Below are positions 10,343-19,097 of a DNA stretch of 64,000 bases, piece after piece; positions within the stretch are counted from its first letter, which is position 1, and every line of letters begins with the position of its first letter. The stretch is taken from NCBI RefSeq assembly GCF_022763245.1, contig NZ_JALEGV010000041.1, positions 291,223 to 355,222 of the forward strand, written 5' to 3'. The notes beneath the pieces are model-generated. The model was not told the origin of the DNA, made no database searches, and was given only the letters and a program-made list of their open reading frames with translations. The position numbers and the translations under genes were made by a program. Source of the DNA: Oricola sp. (GTDB taxonomy: Bacteria > Pseudomonadota > Alphaproteobacteria > Rhizobiales > Rhizobiaceae).

Positions 10343-11980
10343 TTACGAGGCCGCCAGCCCGCGCAGATGCGCCACAAGGGCGGCCGTGGAGCCGTCGCGC
10401 GCCTCCGCGCCCTCGCCGGTTTCGACCACCGGCAGCAGCGCTGTTGCGAGCTCCTTGCCGAGCTCGACGCCCCACTGGTCGAAGGCGTTGATGCCGAAGA
10501 GCTGCGCCTCGACAAACACCCGGTGTTCGTAGAGCGCGATGATGCGCCCCAGCGTGTAGGGATCCAGCCGCTCATAGGCGATGGTGATCGAGGGCCGGTT
10601 GCCGGAAAAGACGCGATGCGGGGCAAGCGCGGCCGCTTCGGCCTCGTCCATTCCCTTGGCGAGAAGTTGCGCCTTGGCTTCCTCCAGCGTGCGGCCCTTC
10701 ATCAGCGCTTCGGATTGTGCCAGGCAGTTGGCCAGCAACAGCTCGTGGTGGTGGCGCAGGTCGGGCTCGTGCCCGTTCGCCGCGACGAGGAACTCCACCG
10801 GCACCACATCCGTGCCCTGGTGCAGAAGCTGGAAGAAGGCGTGCTGGCCGTTTGTGCCCGGCTCGCCCCAGACGATCGGTCCGGAAACGCCGTCCACCGG
10901 CTCGCCGGAAACCGTCACGCCCTTGCCGTTCGATTCCATGTCCAGCTGCTGCAGATAGGCCGGCAGCCGCGCGAGCCGCTGGTCGTAGGGAATGACGGCG
11001 CGCGACGGATAATCGCAGATCGCCCGGTGCCAGTAGCCGATCAGGCCGAGCATCATCGGCAGGTTCTCGAGCGTCGGCGCGGATCGGAAATGCGTGTCGA
11101 TCGCGTGGGCGCCGTCGAGCAGGCGGCCGAAATTTTCCGGCCCGATCGCCATCATGATCGGCAGTCCGATGGCGCTCCACAGCGAATAGCGTCCGCCCAC
11201 CCAGTCCCAGAAGCCGAAGGTGCGGTCCTCGCCGATGCCGAAGGCGGCGACCTTGGGAAGCGCCGTCGAGACCGCGCAGAAATGCGCGCCGACAGCGTCT
11301 TCGCCCAGCGCGTTGACGAGCCAGCTCCGCGCGGTCGCGGCATTGGTCATGGTCTCGATGGTGGTGAAGGTCTTCGACGCGATGATGAACAGCGTGCGGG
11401 CCGGATCGAGGCCGGCCAGCGTGTCGGCGATATGCGCCCCGTCGATATTGGAGACGAAATGGCTGCGCGGCCCGTCATGGAAGGGCGACAGCGCCAGAAC
11501 GGCCATGGCCGGCCCGAGATCCGAGCCGCCGATGCCGATATTGACGACGTCTGTGATCGTCTCGCCGGTCGCCCCCTTGATCGTGCCGGCGCGCACACCG
11601 TGGCAGAAATCGGCCATCGCGGCGAGCACCGCGTTGACGTCGCCCATCACATCCTCGCCATCCACCATGACCGGCGTGTTGGCTCGGTTGCGCAGCGCCG
11701 TGTGCAGCACCGCGCGGTCTTCCGTCGTGTTGATCTTCTCACCGGCAAACATCGCGTCGCGGCGGCCGGCCACGTTGCAGGCCCGCGCCAACTCGTCCAA
11801 CAGCGCCAGCGTCGTCTCGGTCACCCGGCATTTCGACCAGTCGAGCAGCATGTCATCCAGCCGGGTGCTTTGCCGCGAGAATCGGGCGGGATCGGCAGCG
11901 AAAGCGGCGCGCATGTCCTGCGGCGCTTCGGTCTCGGCATGGCGTTTCAGCGCGGCGATGGCGTCGGTCTTCGTCGGCAT
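10343..11980 (-). CDS. pgi: glucose-6-phosphate isomerase
   Basis: This enzyme interconverts glucose 6-phosphate and fructose 6-phosphate in the cytoplasm. Both family signatures are present: [15 protein letters not shown] and [16 protein letters not shown]. The GIGGSDLGP loop that binds the sugar phosphate is also seen. The start MPTKTDAI at 11980 gives 545 residues, the usual bacterial length; an upstream in-frame ATG at 12004 would add eight residues without a better ribosome site. It lies close to the agl and dehydratase genes, which supply its substrate pool. Confidence 0.95.
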   Translation of the reverse strand: MPTKTDAIAALKRHAETEAPQDMRAAFAADPARFSRQSTRLDDMLLDWSKCRVTETTLALLDELARACNVAGRRDAMFAGEKINTTEDRAVLHTALRNRANTPVMVDGEDVMGDVNAVLAAMADFCHGVRAGTIKGATGETITDVVNIGIGGSDLGPAMAVLALSPFHDGPRSHFVSNIDGAHIADTLAGLDPARTLFIIASKTFTTIETMTNAATARSWLVNALGEDAVGAHFCAVSTALPKVAAFGIGEDRTFGFWDWVGGRYSLWSAIGLPIMMAIGPENFGRLLDGAHAIDTHFRSAPTLENLPMMLGLIGYWHRAICDYPSRAVIPYDQRLARLPAYLQQLDMESNGKGVTVSGEPVDGVSGPIVWGEPGTNGQHAFFQLLHQGTDVVPVEFLVAANGHEPDLRHHHELLLANCLAQSEALMKGRTLEEAKAQLLAKGMDEAEAAALAPHRVFSGNRPSITIAYERLDPYTLGRIIALYEHRVFVEAQLFGINAFDQWGVELGKELATALLPVVETGEGAEARDGSTAALVAHLRGLAAS

Positions 11981-12090
11981 GGCGGTGTCTCCGGATCGGA
12001 CCACGGTGTGGCGAATGTCGGCTCGGGCGATCAGTCAGGACTTTAAAGAACCTGTGCGTCGCGAATGCAAGATGCGGCGGTCATTGCCGC

Positions 12091-13257
12091 TCATCCGGCA
12101 TAGGTTTCGCCTGGCTCTGTCGCCGGCGCTTCGCGTCGTGCGGTCAGCCAGGCGCGGATCGCCCGGTCCGCCGGTCGTTCGAAACGGCGATGGCAGACGA
12201 TGCCCGCTCCGAACACCGCCGCCAGATAGAAGGTGAGCCACAACGGGCTCGACAGGAAGCCGCGATCGGCCACGCCTGTCAGGTCGACGACGAGCAGTGC
12301 CGCCACGATCATCGGCAGATGCAACAGGTAGACGCTGTAGGTGAAATCGCCGAGATGGCCAGCGGCCCGGCCGCCCGGCAGGCCGATGATGTCCAGCCAG
12401 GCGCAGGAGAGCACGACCAGCGCGAAGGCTGGAACCAGCAGTGTCTGCCGCTCGCCGAACAGCGTCAGCGCATTGGGAAAGGCAAGCGCCGCCCCTGCCA
12501 GCACCGCGGCGATCACGAAATCCGCAGGCCTGCGGTCGCGCACGAGGAGATAGGCCAGCGAGCCGGCGAAGAAGAATGCCGCGCAGGCCAAAATCACGCC
12601 GGACCCGATCCATTGCGACGCCGCGATCGCCGTCAGCAGCGCGAGCGCCTGTCCGGCGACGGTCTGGAACAGTCTGTGGCGATGCATCAGGTAGAAGACG
12701 AGATAGACGCCGACCTCCGCGGAGACCGACCAGATTGGCGCATTGAAGCTCTCGCCCGCCTGAAGCCCCCAGGCCGAGACGAGGAAGAGCTGCAGCACGA
12801 AATGACGCGCGTCATTGTTGCCGACCACCTGCGCCGAGCCCGTCAGCTGCGTGCTCGCCACCTGCAAGACGAGCATCGCGATCAACGTCGCGAAATGCAG
12901 CGGGTAGAGCCGGGCGAAGCGCGCGATCGCAAAGGACGGTCCGTCGGCGGGGCGCTGGAAATAGGTGTGTGCGAAGACGAAGCCCGACAGCACCCAGAAG
13001 AACAGCACCGCGTCCTTGCCGTGATGAAAGAAGAAGCCGAGCAGCGGCGACGGAAAGCGCGCCACCATCTCCTCCTTGCTCATCGGAATGGCGAGGCCGT
13101 CGAAATAGAAGAAATAATAGTGGTGCAGCACCACGCTCACCGCCGCCATGAAGCGCAGGAAATCGAGCCAGTGGAAACGCCGCGGCAGTCCGTTCGGCCC
13201 GGCCGTGCCGTCCCGCGCGATCGCAGCCATCCGTGTTTGATCCACCGTCTTGCCCAT
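12091..13257 (-). CDS. acyltransferase family 3 membrane protein (ExoZ/OatA-like)
   Basis: This 388-residue polytopic protein probably transfers an acetyl or acyl group to a cell-surface or secreted carbohydrate. The family start is clear: FHWLDFLRFMAAVSVVLHH, with the conserved arginine and the paired histidines of the first helix. About ten hydrophobic segments follow. The ATG at 13257 is chosen for its AAGGA site; an ATG at 13290 also exists. No exopolysaccharide genes adjoin it, so the acceptor is unknown. Confidence 0.82.
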   Translation of the reverse strand: MGKTVDQTRMAAIARDGTAGPNGLPRRFHWLDFLRFMAAVSVVLHHYYFFYFDGLAIPMSKEEMVARFPSPLLGFFFHHGKDAVLFFWVLSGFVFAHTYFQRPADGPSFAIARFARLYPLHFATLIAMLVLQVASTQLTGSAQVVGNNDARHFVLQLFLVSAWGLQAGESFNAPIWSVSAEVGVYLVFYLMHRHRLFQTVAGQALALLTAIAASQWIGSGVILACAAFFFAGSLAYLLVRDRRPADFVIAAVLAGAALAFPNALTLFGERQTLLVPAFALVVLSCAWLDIIGLPGGRAAGHLGDFTYSVYLLHLPMIVAALLVVDLTGVADRGFLSSPLWLTFYLAAVFGAGIVCHRRFERPADRAIRAWLTARREAPATEPGETYAG

Positions 13258-13811
13258 TGCGTCCTTCGACCCTGGGCTCCAGTCTCGCATCGCGCGCTGC
13301 CCCTGCGGTTAACCCAAGGGAAAACCTTGGCCGGGTGGTTAAGATTGTCCCAAGCCGGTCCCGCTCTGGTTCAGGCGGTGAGAGCTGCGTTCGGATGTCC
13401 GCGACCGGCATTGAGCCGGCAAATGGGGCCGCCGCGCGCTCATGGTTAACAATGTCGGAACGGCCCGCTGCTCGTGACGGTAAACGCAACATGAAGAGCA
13501 TGCGAAAACTTTGGGCTCGGTGGAATAAATCATCCGATTTCGGCGCCTGATCTCTGTAACATTTCGTGATCAGGGTCTCCAAAATCTTGGAAACAGTCCA
13601 GATTTCCGTTTCTATTTCAATACCTTGATGTTCATGCCTCGGCCGCAAGAAAAGCCGGTCCGACAATTGAATAAATTTGTCGGCGATCGCTTACCATTTG
13701 CGCAAACATTGCCTCTCAATCGTTAACGCGCGAGCCGATCGGGCGTTCGAACGGGGTGTTTGGAGGGCCATTGCGGGGTTGCCGGTTCGCTTGATCAGAG
13801 GAGACTGGGAC
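13258..13811. other. 554-base gap with an inverted repeat, upstream of the RTX gene
   Basis: No convincing gene lies in this interval, which is more AT-rich than its surroundings. It contains the inverted repeat CCGACAA (13660-13666) / TTGTCGG (13677-13683) with a 10-base AT spacer, about 130 bases before the RTX start. The repeat could be a regulator site or a small RNA hairpin. The interval should hold the divergent promoters of the acyltransferase and RTX genes. Confidence 0.4.
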
Positions 13812-16800
13812 ATGGCGGACAGCACCATCACGCAGGTTGGCGACACCGATCTCGGAGCAAAGCAGGCACAGAGCCTCGACGCGGGAACCGGCGGGCAGGG
13901 GCCGCAGGACATCGAGGGTTCACGCTACGGCGACACGGCCTATCTGGGCAGTGGCCAGCAGGTCTTCGACGGCGGCGCCGGCAATGACCGCATCATCTCC
14001 TATGGCGACGGCGGAGAGCCCGATCCGGCGCAGACGGATGGCGCGGAAGGCCGTGTCACCGCGGCGGTCGCCGACGGCGCCGCAGATGATGTGCTGACCG
14101 GGGGCACGGGCGGCGACACCTTCGAGTTCCGCGCCCTGCTCAACGCCAAGGAAAGCACGATCGCCGAACACACCAACGCCGATGGCAGCGTCAATTGGCG
14201 CGCCGTGGCTGGCGAGAACGACAATGTCCACGACCATTGGGTCGAGGGCTTCGGCAACGACGTCATCACCGACTATTCCAAGGCGGAAGGCGACAAGATC
14301 GTCATCCGTGGCCACACGGTCGAGGTCGCCGAGATCACCTACGGGTCCGACGACGGCGGCAGCTATTCGCTGATCCGCGTCATCAGCCAGCAGGGCAATG
14401 GCGGGGCCGGCGGGGCCAATACGGAGACCGGCGCCCATGACGAGGACGCGCTCGGCACGATCAAGGTCTATGGCGACACGGTCACCGTCAACGACATCAC
14501 CGTCCAGGCCGCCGGCGTCTTCGACGGCATCGACCAGCTGGAAACCGTGGACGAGATTTACGGCGACGCCGATGCCGGCGTGAAGCAGGAAGTCTACAGC
14601 AACACGGACGGCACCTCCTACACCGGCATCCTCGGCGACCAGACCGACATCGTCCGCGTCGGCGAGGGCGCGCAGGAGGTCGATGCGGGCGGCGGCCGCG
14701 ACTATCTCTACAGCTTCTCCGACGGCGGCGAGCCGGATCCCGCCCAGACCGACGGTGCGGAAGGCCGGGTCAACGCGGCGGTCGCCGACGGCGCAGCCGA
14801 TGACGTCTTCACCGGCGGCCAGGGCGCCGACACCTTTTCCTTCAACCTGCTCCTCAACGCGAAACAGGAGATCCTGGCAGAGCACACCCGCTGGAACGGC
14901 ACCATCAACTGGCGCGGTGTCGCCGGCGAGAACGACAATGTCCACGATCACTGGGTCGAGGGCATCGGCAATGACGTCATTACCGACTATTCGAAGCAGG
15001 ACGGCGACAAGATCGTCATCCGCGGCCACACGGTCGAAATCGCCGAGATCACCTATGGCGAGGACGATGGCGGCGACTACTCGCTGATCCAGCTGCGCTC
15101 CCAGCAGGGCGACAATGGCGGCGCCCATGACGAGGACCTCCTCGGCACGATCAAGGTCTATGGCGACACCGTCACCGTCGACGACGTCACGGTCCAGGCC
15201 GCCGGCGTGTTCGACGGCGTCGACCAGCTCGACGCGATCGCCGCGGCGGCGCAGGAAGCGCTCGCCGACAACGAGGCGCCCGAGGTCACCCAGCCGCAAT
15301 GGGGCGCCGACAATCCGCAGGACATCGAGCAGACCTTCACCGGCACGGACCGCTGGGACACGATCGTCGCCGGCAGCGGCAGCCAGGAGGTCGATGGTGG
15401 CAGCGGCGGCGACCGGATCATCTCCTATGCCGATGCGGGCGAATCCGACCCCGCCCAGACCGATGGCGCCGAGGGCCGTGTCACCGAGGCCATTCCCGAA
15501 GGCGTGGCCAATGACGTGCTGACCGGTGGCGACGGACGCGATATCTTCGAATTCCGCGCCCTTCTCAACGCGAAGGCGGAGGTGCTGGCCGCCCATACCA
15601 ACTCAAACGGCTCGATCAACTGGCGCGGCGTCGCGGGCGAGAACGACAATGTCCACGACCATTGGGTTGAGGGTTTCGGCAACGACGTCATCACCGACTA
15701 TTCCAAGGCGGAAGGCGACAAGATCGTCATCCGCGGCCACACCGTCGAGGTCGCCGAGATCACCTACGGGTCCGACGACGGCGGCAGCTATTCGCTGATC
15801 CGCGTCATCAGCCAGCAAGGCAATGGTGGGGCCGGCGGGGCGAACACCGCGACCGGCGCCCATGACGAGGACGCGCTCGGCACGATCAAGGTCTATGGCG
15901 ACACGGTCACCATCAACGACATCACCGTCCAGGCGGCCGGCGTCTTCGATGGCGTCGATCAACTCGGCCAGGTCGATGCGCTCGGCGACTACAATGGCGG
16001 CGTCCAGTCCTTCTTCTCCGACACCGACGGTGAGGAGATCGTGACCGCCCCGGACAGTGTCGAGACCACCGACTATGTCGTCGCCACCACGGGCGCGCAG
16101 GTCATCTCCACCGGCGCCGGTCGCGACGAGATCCGCCTCACCTCCGACGGCGGCGAGCCCGATCCGGCGCAGGAGCCGGGCGCGGACGGCCGCATCACGC
16201 CCGCCGTCGATCCGGCGACGGCCAATGACGTCGTCTCGGGCGGCCAGGGCAAGGACACCTTCGTCTTCAACCTGCAACTCAACGCCACCGCGGCCGTGAT
16301 CGCGCGCTACACCCGTGAGGACGGCAGCGTGGACTGGCGGCGCGTCGCGGGCGAAAACGGGGCGCTCCACGATCACTGGGTCGAGGGCATCGGCAACGAC
16401 GTCATCACCGACTATTCCAACCAGGACGGAGACAAGATCGTCGTCCGCGGCCACACGGTCGAGATCGCCAGCATCACCTATGGCGAGGACGATGACGGCG
16501 ACTATTCGCTGATCCAGCTGCGCTCCCAGCAAGGCGACAATGGCGGCGCCCATGACGAGGATCTCGTCGGCACGATCAAGGTCTATGGCGACCTGGTCAC
16601 CGCCGACGACATCACCGTGCAGGCCGCCGGCGTGTTCGACGGCATCGACGCCTATGCCGATGCCCCCGCCAGCGCCGCAGTCGGCAATCTGGTCTATGGC
16701 GACGGCGACGCCAATTCCCTGACCGGCACCGCCGCCGCCGACATCGTTCACGGCCAGAACGGCGCCGACGTGATCAATGGCGGGGCCGACAACGACTTCC

Positions 16801-17198
16801 TCTTCGGCGACGGACATAACGACGTCATTTTCGGCGGCGCGGGCGACGACTGGGTCGAGGGCGGCTGGGGCAGCGACATGCTGTTCGGCAATGAGGGCAA
16901 CGACACGCTCGTCGCCGACAGTGGCACCGACCAGATGTTCGGCGGCACCGGCGAGGACCTCTTTGTCTTCGAAAACGGCGCACGAGGCGGCTCGATCCTC
17001 GACTTCGAGGACGGATCCGACCTGATCGACTTTTCGCGCATCGACGCGGTCGCCGGCTTGGACGACCTGTCGATCAACGCGATCGGCGGCAATTACTACG
17101 AGGTGTCCTACACCAATGATGACGGTCGGCTGGTCGAAGTCTCCGTCATCGGCCAGTCCGATTTCGGCCTAGACCAGAGCGACTTCGTCTTCGCCTGA
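13812..17198 (+). CDS. large RTX-type calcium-binding protein built of four ~238-residue modules
   Basis: This 1128-residue acidic protein has no N-terminal signal peptide. It carries eight glycine/aspartate nonapeptide repeats near the C-terminus (residues 981-1052, for example GGAGDDWVE) followed by a serralysin-like tail ending in DFVFA. These are hallmarks of type I secretion and calcium-driven folding outside the cell. Residues 49-948 consist of four related modules. Each has a DGGEPDPAQ-like segment, a LNAK stretch, the core HDHWVEG-x-GNDVITDYS, a GDKIV-x-RGHTVE strand, an acidic GAHDED turn, GTIKVYGD and an ending VQAAGVFDG. Modules 1 and 3 (type A) and 2 and 4 (type B) match most closely. 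The ATG at 13812 has GAGGAG upstream; an earlier start at 13677 is less likely. No ABC/MFP secretion genes lie in the window. The function is unknown; adhesion or matrix binding is only a guess. Confidence 0.85.
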   Translation: MADSTITQVGDTDLGAKQAQSLDAGTGGQGPQDIEGSRYGDTAYLGSGQQVFDGGAGNDRIISYGDGGEPDPAQTDGAEGRVTAAVADGAADDVLTGGTGGDTFEFRALLNAKESTIAEHTNADGSVNWRAVAGENDNVHDHWVEGFGNDVITDYSKAEGDKIVIRGHTVEVAEITYGSDDGGSYSLIRVISQQGNGGAGGANTETGAHDEDALGTIKVYGDTVTVNDITVQAAGVFDGIDQLETVDEIYGDADAGVKQEVYSNTDGTSYTGILGDQTDIVRVGEGAQEVDAGGGRDYLYSFSDGGEPDPAQTDGAEGRVNAAVADGAADDVFTGGQGADTFSFNLLLNAKQEILAEHTRWNGTINWRGVAGENDNVHDHWVEGIGNDVITDYSKQDGDKIVIRGHTVEIAEITYGEDDGGDYSLIQLRSQQGDNGGAHDEDLLGTIKVYGDTVTVDDVTVQAAGVFDGVDQLDAIAAAAQEALADNEAPEVTQPQWGADNPQDIEQTFTGTDRWDTIVAGSGSQEVDGGSGGDRIISYADAGESDPAQTDGAEGRVTEAIPEGVANDVLTGGDGRDIFEFRALLNAKAEVLAAHTNSNGSINWRGVAGENDNVHDHWVEGFGNDVITDYSKAEGDKIVIRGHTVEVAEITYGSDDGGSYSLIRVISQQGNGGAGGANTATGAHDEDALGTIKVYGDTVTINDITVQAAGVFDGVDQLGQVDALGDYNGGVQSFFSDTDGEEIVTAPDSVETTDYVVATTGAQVISTGAGRDEIRLTSDGGEPDPAQEPGADGRITPAVDPATANDVVSGGQGKDTFVFNLQLNATAAVIARYTREDGSVDWRRVAGENGALHDHWVEGIGNDVITDYSNQDGDKIVVRGHTVEIASITYGEDDDGDYSLIQLRSQQGDNGGAHDEDLVGTIKVYGDLVTADDITVQAAGVFDGIDAYADAPASAAVGNLVYGDGDANSLTGTAAADIVHGQNGADVINGGADNDFLFGDGHNDVIFGGAGDDWVEGGWGSDMLFGNEGNDTLVADSGTDQMFGGTGEDLFVFENGARGGSILDFEDGSDLIDFSRIDAVAGLDDLSINAIGGNYYEVSYTNDDGRLVEVSVIGQSDFGLDQSDFVFA
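13956..15230 (+). repeat. first A-B module pair of the RTX protein
   Basis: This coding repeat has type A module at 13956-14540 and type B at 14673-15230. The B module differs by FSFNLLLNAK in place of FEFRALLNAK, by GEDDGGDYSLIQLRSQQG, and by lacking the Gly-rich GGAGGANT insert of type A. Landmarks recur exactly 1425 bases (475 codons) downstream in the second pair. Confidence 0.9.
15381..16655 (+). repeat. second A-B module pair of the RTX protein
   Basis: The A module at 15381-15965 is almost identical to the first A module at the DNA level, with differences mostly at third codon positions. The B module at 16098-16655 is more diverged (LNATAAVIARYT, ENGALHDHW). Every landmark checked is displaced by exactly 1425 bases from the first pair, so the pair was duplicated as one block with no net insertion or deletion. 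Confidence 0.9.
16752..16967 (+). repeat. eight RTX nonapeptide repeats
   Basis: The DNA shows a 27-base period encoding GQNGADVIN, GGADNDFLF, GDGHNDVIF, GGAGDDWVE, GGWGSDMLF, GNEGNDTLV, ADSGTDQMF and GGTGEDLFV. These fit the GGxGxDxUx calcium-binding beta-roll pattern, with the last units degenerate as is usual at a roll end. Confidence 0.92.
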
Positions 17199-17230
17199 CC
17201 GGTGCGGCCGAGGCCGCGCGGACAATCACG

Positions 17231-17260
17231 ATCCCGGCCGGAGACGGCCGGGATTTCTTA
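17231..17260 (+). terminator. Rho-independent terminator after the RTX gene
   Basis: ATCCCGGCCG (17231-17240) and CGGCCGGGAT (17245-17254) form a perfect 10-base stem with a GAGA loop, followed by TTTCTT. It lies 33 bases after the RTX stop. Confidence 0.85.
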
Positions 17261-17268
17261 ATTGGCGA

Positions 17269-18963
17269 TCAGCGCAATTCGCGCCGCAGGATCTTGCCGA
17301 CATTGGTCTTCGGCAGGTCCTCGCGGAATTCCACGACCTTGGGCCGCTTGTAATTGGTCAGATGCGCCGCACAGTGGTCCTTGACGACCTGTTCGGTGAC
17401 GCTTTCGTCCCGGCGCACGACGAAGAGCTTGACGATCTCGCCGGAATGGTCGTCCGGCACCCCGATCGCCGCCGCCTCGACGATGCCCGGATGCGACGCG
17501 GCGACTTCCTCAACCTCGTTGGGATAGACGTTGAAGCCGGAGACGAGGATCATGTCCTTCTTGCGATCGACGATCTTGGTGTAGCCGCGCTGGTCCATGA
17601 AACCCATGTCCCCGGAGCGGAAATACCCGTCGGCGGTCATCACCTTTTCCGTCTCGTCCGGCCGGTTCCAGTAGCCGGCCATCACCTGCGGACCGCGAAT
17701 GCAAATCTCGCCGACCTCGCTCAGCGGAACGTCGTTGCCGTCCTCGTCGCGGATGGCGATGTCGGTCGAGGGCAGCGGAATACCGATCGTGCCCGAGAAC
17801 TCCGCCGCGTCGAAACGGTTGGCGGTGGCGACCGGCGACGTCTCCGACAGGCCGTAGCCCTCGTAGATCAGCGTGCCGGTTACCTCCTTCCAGCGGTCGG
17901 CGACGGGCTTCTGCACGGCCATGCCGCCGCCCATCACCAGCTTCACATGGCTGAAGTCGAGCTTGCGGAAGTCCTCGTTGTTCAAAAGTGCGTTGAACAG
18001 CGTGTTGAGCCCGGCGAAGAAGTTCCACTCGTATTTCGCCATTTCCTTGACGAAGGCCGGAATGTCGCGCGGATTGGGGATCAGCACGTTGTGCCCGCCC
18101 TGGTCCAGCCCGACGATCGCGTTCACCGTCAGCGCGAAGATGTGGTAGAGCGGCAGCGCGCACATGAAGGTGATCTGGTCCGGCCGGCCGCGCGCCGAAA
18201 ACGCCACGCCCACCCAGTGCCCGTTCTGCTGCACATTGGCCAGGATGTTGCCATGCGTCAGCGTCGCCCCTTTGGAAACGCCGGTCGTGCCGCCCGTATA
18301 TTGCAGGAAGGCGACATCGTCCCGCGTCAGCTGCTGGGGACGCAACGACCGGCCCTTGCCCGCCGACAGCGCCTTCTTGAACGGCGTGTGGCCCGGCAGG
18401 GACCAGGCCGGGACCATCTTCTTGACCTTGCGCACGACGAGATTGACGAGGTGGCCCTTCAGCCCCATCAGGTCGCCCATGGCGGTGACGACCATATGCT
18501 TCACGTTCGTCTTGGAGGCGACCTGCTGCAGCGTATGGGCGAAGTTCTCCAGGATCACGATCGCTTCCGCGCCGGAATCCTTCAACTGGTGCTCCAGCTC
18601 GCGCGGCGTGTAGAGCGGGTTGACGTTGACCACCGTGTAGCCCGCCCGCAACACGCCGTAGAGCGCCACCGGATATTGCAGGATGTTCGGCATCATCAGC
18701 GCCACGCGGGCGCCCTTGGCGAGGCCCAGCCCCTGCAGATAGGCGCCGAAAGCCTTCGAGGCCGCGTCGAGTTCGCCGAAACTCATCGAGGCGTCCATGC
18801 AGGTGAAGGCCGGACGGTCGGCATATTTCACGCAGCACGTGTCAATCATGTCGGCAAGCGAGGCGTAGGCGATCTCAGCCATCTCCGCGGGCACGCCCTC
18901 GGGATAGGAGCTCAGCCAGGGCTTGGCTGCATAGGGCGAATCCGCCCGGGTCGCGTTTTCCAT
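17269..18963 (-). CDS. fadD: long-chain fatty-acid--CoA ligase
   Basis: This 564-residue AMP-forming ligase activates fatty acids to acyl-CoA for beta-oxidation or phospholipid synthesis. The AMP-binding P-loop reads YTGGTTGVSKG (222-232). Later motifs are GYGLSETSP and YFRSGDMGFMDQRGY, and the C-terminal lysine region reads KTNVGKILRRELR. The ATG at 18963 has a GGGAGGAA site. A palindromic site at 19080-19095 lies 117 bases upstream and may control it. Chain-length preference cannot be seen. Confidence 0.93.
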   Translation of the reverse strand: MENATRADSPYAAKPWLSSYPEGVPAEMAEIAYASLADMIDTCCVKYADRPAFTCMDASMSFGELDAASKAFGAYLQGLGLAKGARVALMMPNILQYPVALYGVLRAGYTVVNVNPLYTPRELEHQLKDSGAEAIVILENFAHTLQQVASKTNVKHMVVTAMGDLMGLKGHLVNLVVRKVKKMVPAWSLPGHTPFKKALSAGKGRSLRPQQLTRDDVAFLQYTGGTTGVSKGATLTHGNILANVQQNGHWVGVAFSARGRPDQITFMCALPLYHIFALTVNAIVGLDQGGHNVLIPNPRDIPAFVKEMAKYEWNFFAGLNTLFNALLNNEDFRKLDFSHVKLVMGGGMAVQKPVADRWKEVTGTLIYEGYGLSETSPVATANRFDAAEFSGTIGIPLPSTDIAIRDEDGNDVPLSEVGEICIRGPQVMAGYWNRPDETEKVMTADGYFRSGDMGFMDQRGYTKIVDRKKDMILVSGFNVYPNEVEEVAASHPGIVEAAAIGVPDDHSGEIVKLFVVRRDESVTEQVVKDHCAAHLTNYKRPKVVEFREDLPKTNVGKILRRELR

Positions 18964-19079
18964 GTCGTTCCTCCCGGACGGCTTGGTGGGACCGCCTCTT
19001 GTCGCGAAACGAGCGCGAACCCGCGCTTCGTCGCCGCATCAAGCTGACATATTTCGCTGTTGTTCACGATTCAAGACTT

Positions 19080-19095
19080 TTTACGTAAACGTAAA
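19080..19095. promoter_or_regulatory. LiuR-like palindromic operator upstream of fadD
   Basis: TTTACGT-AA-ACGTAAA is a perfect 7-base inverted repeat with a 2-base centre, lying between the divergently placed fadD start and the end of the unknown gene. It recalls the binding motif reported for LiuR-type MerR regulators of branched-chain amino-acid and fatty-acid breakdown. The regulator itself is not in this window. Confidence 0.5.
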
Positions 19096-19097
19096 CG

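Noticed and set aside
13956..16655. CRISPR array or mobile repeat
   Set aside because: The repeats are in frame, over 500 bases long and encode protein modules; there are no short spacers or cas genes.
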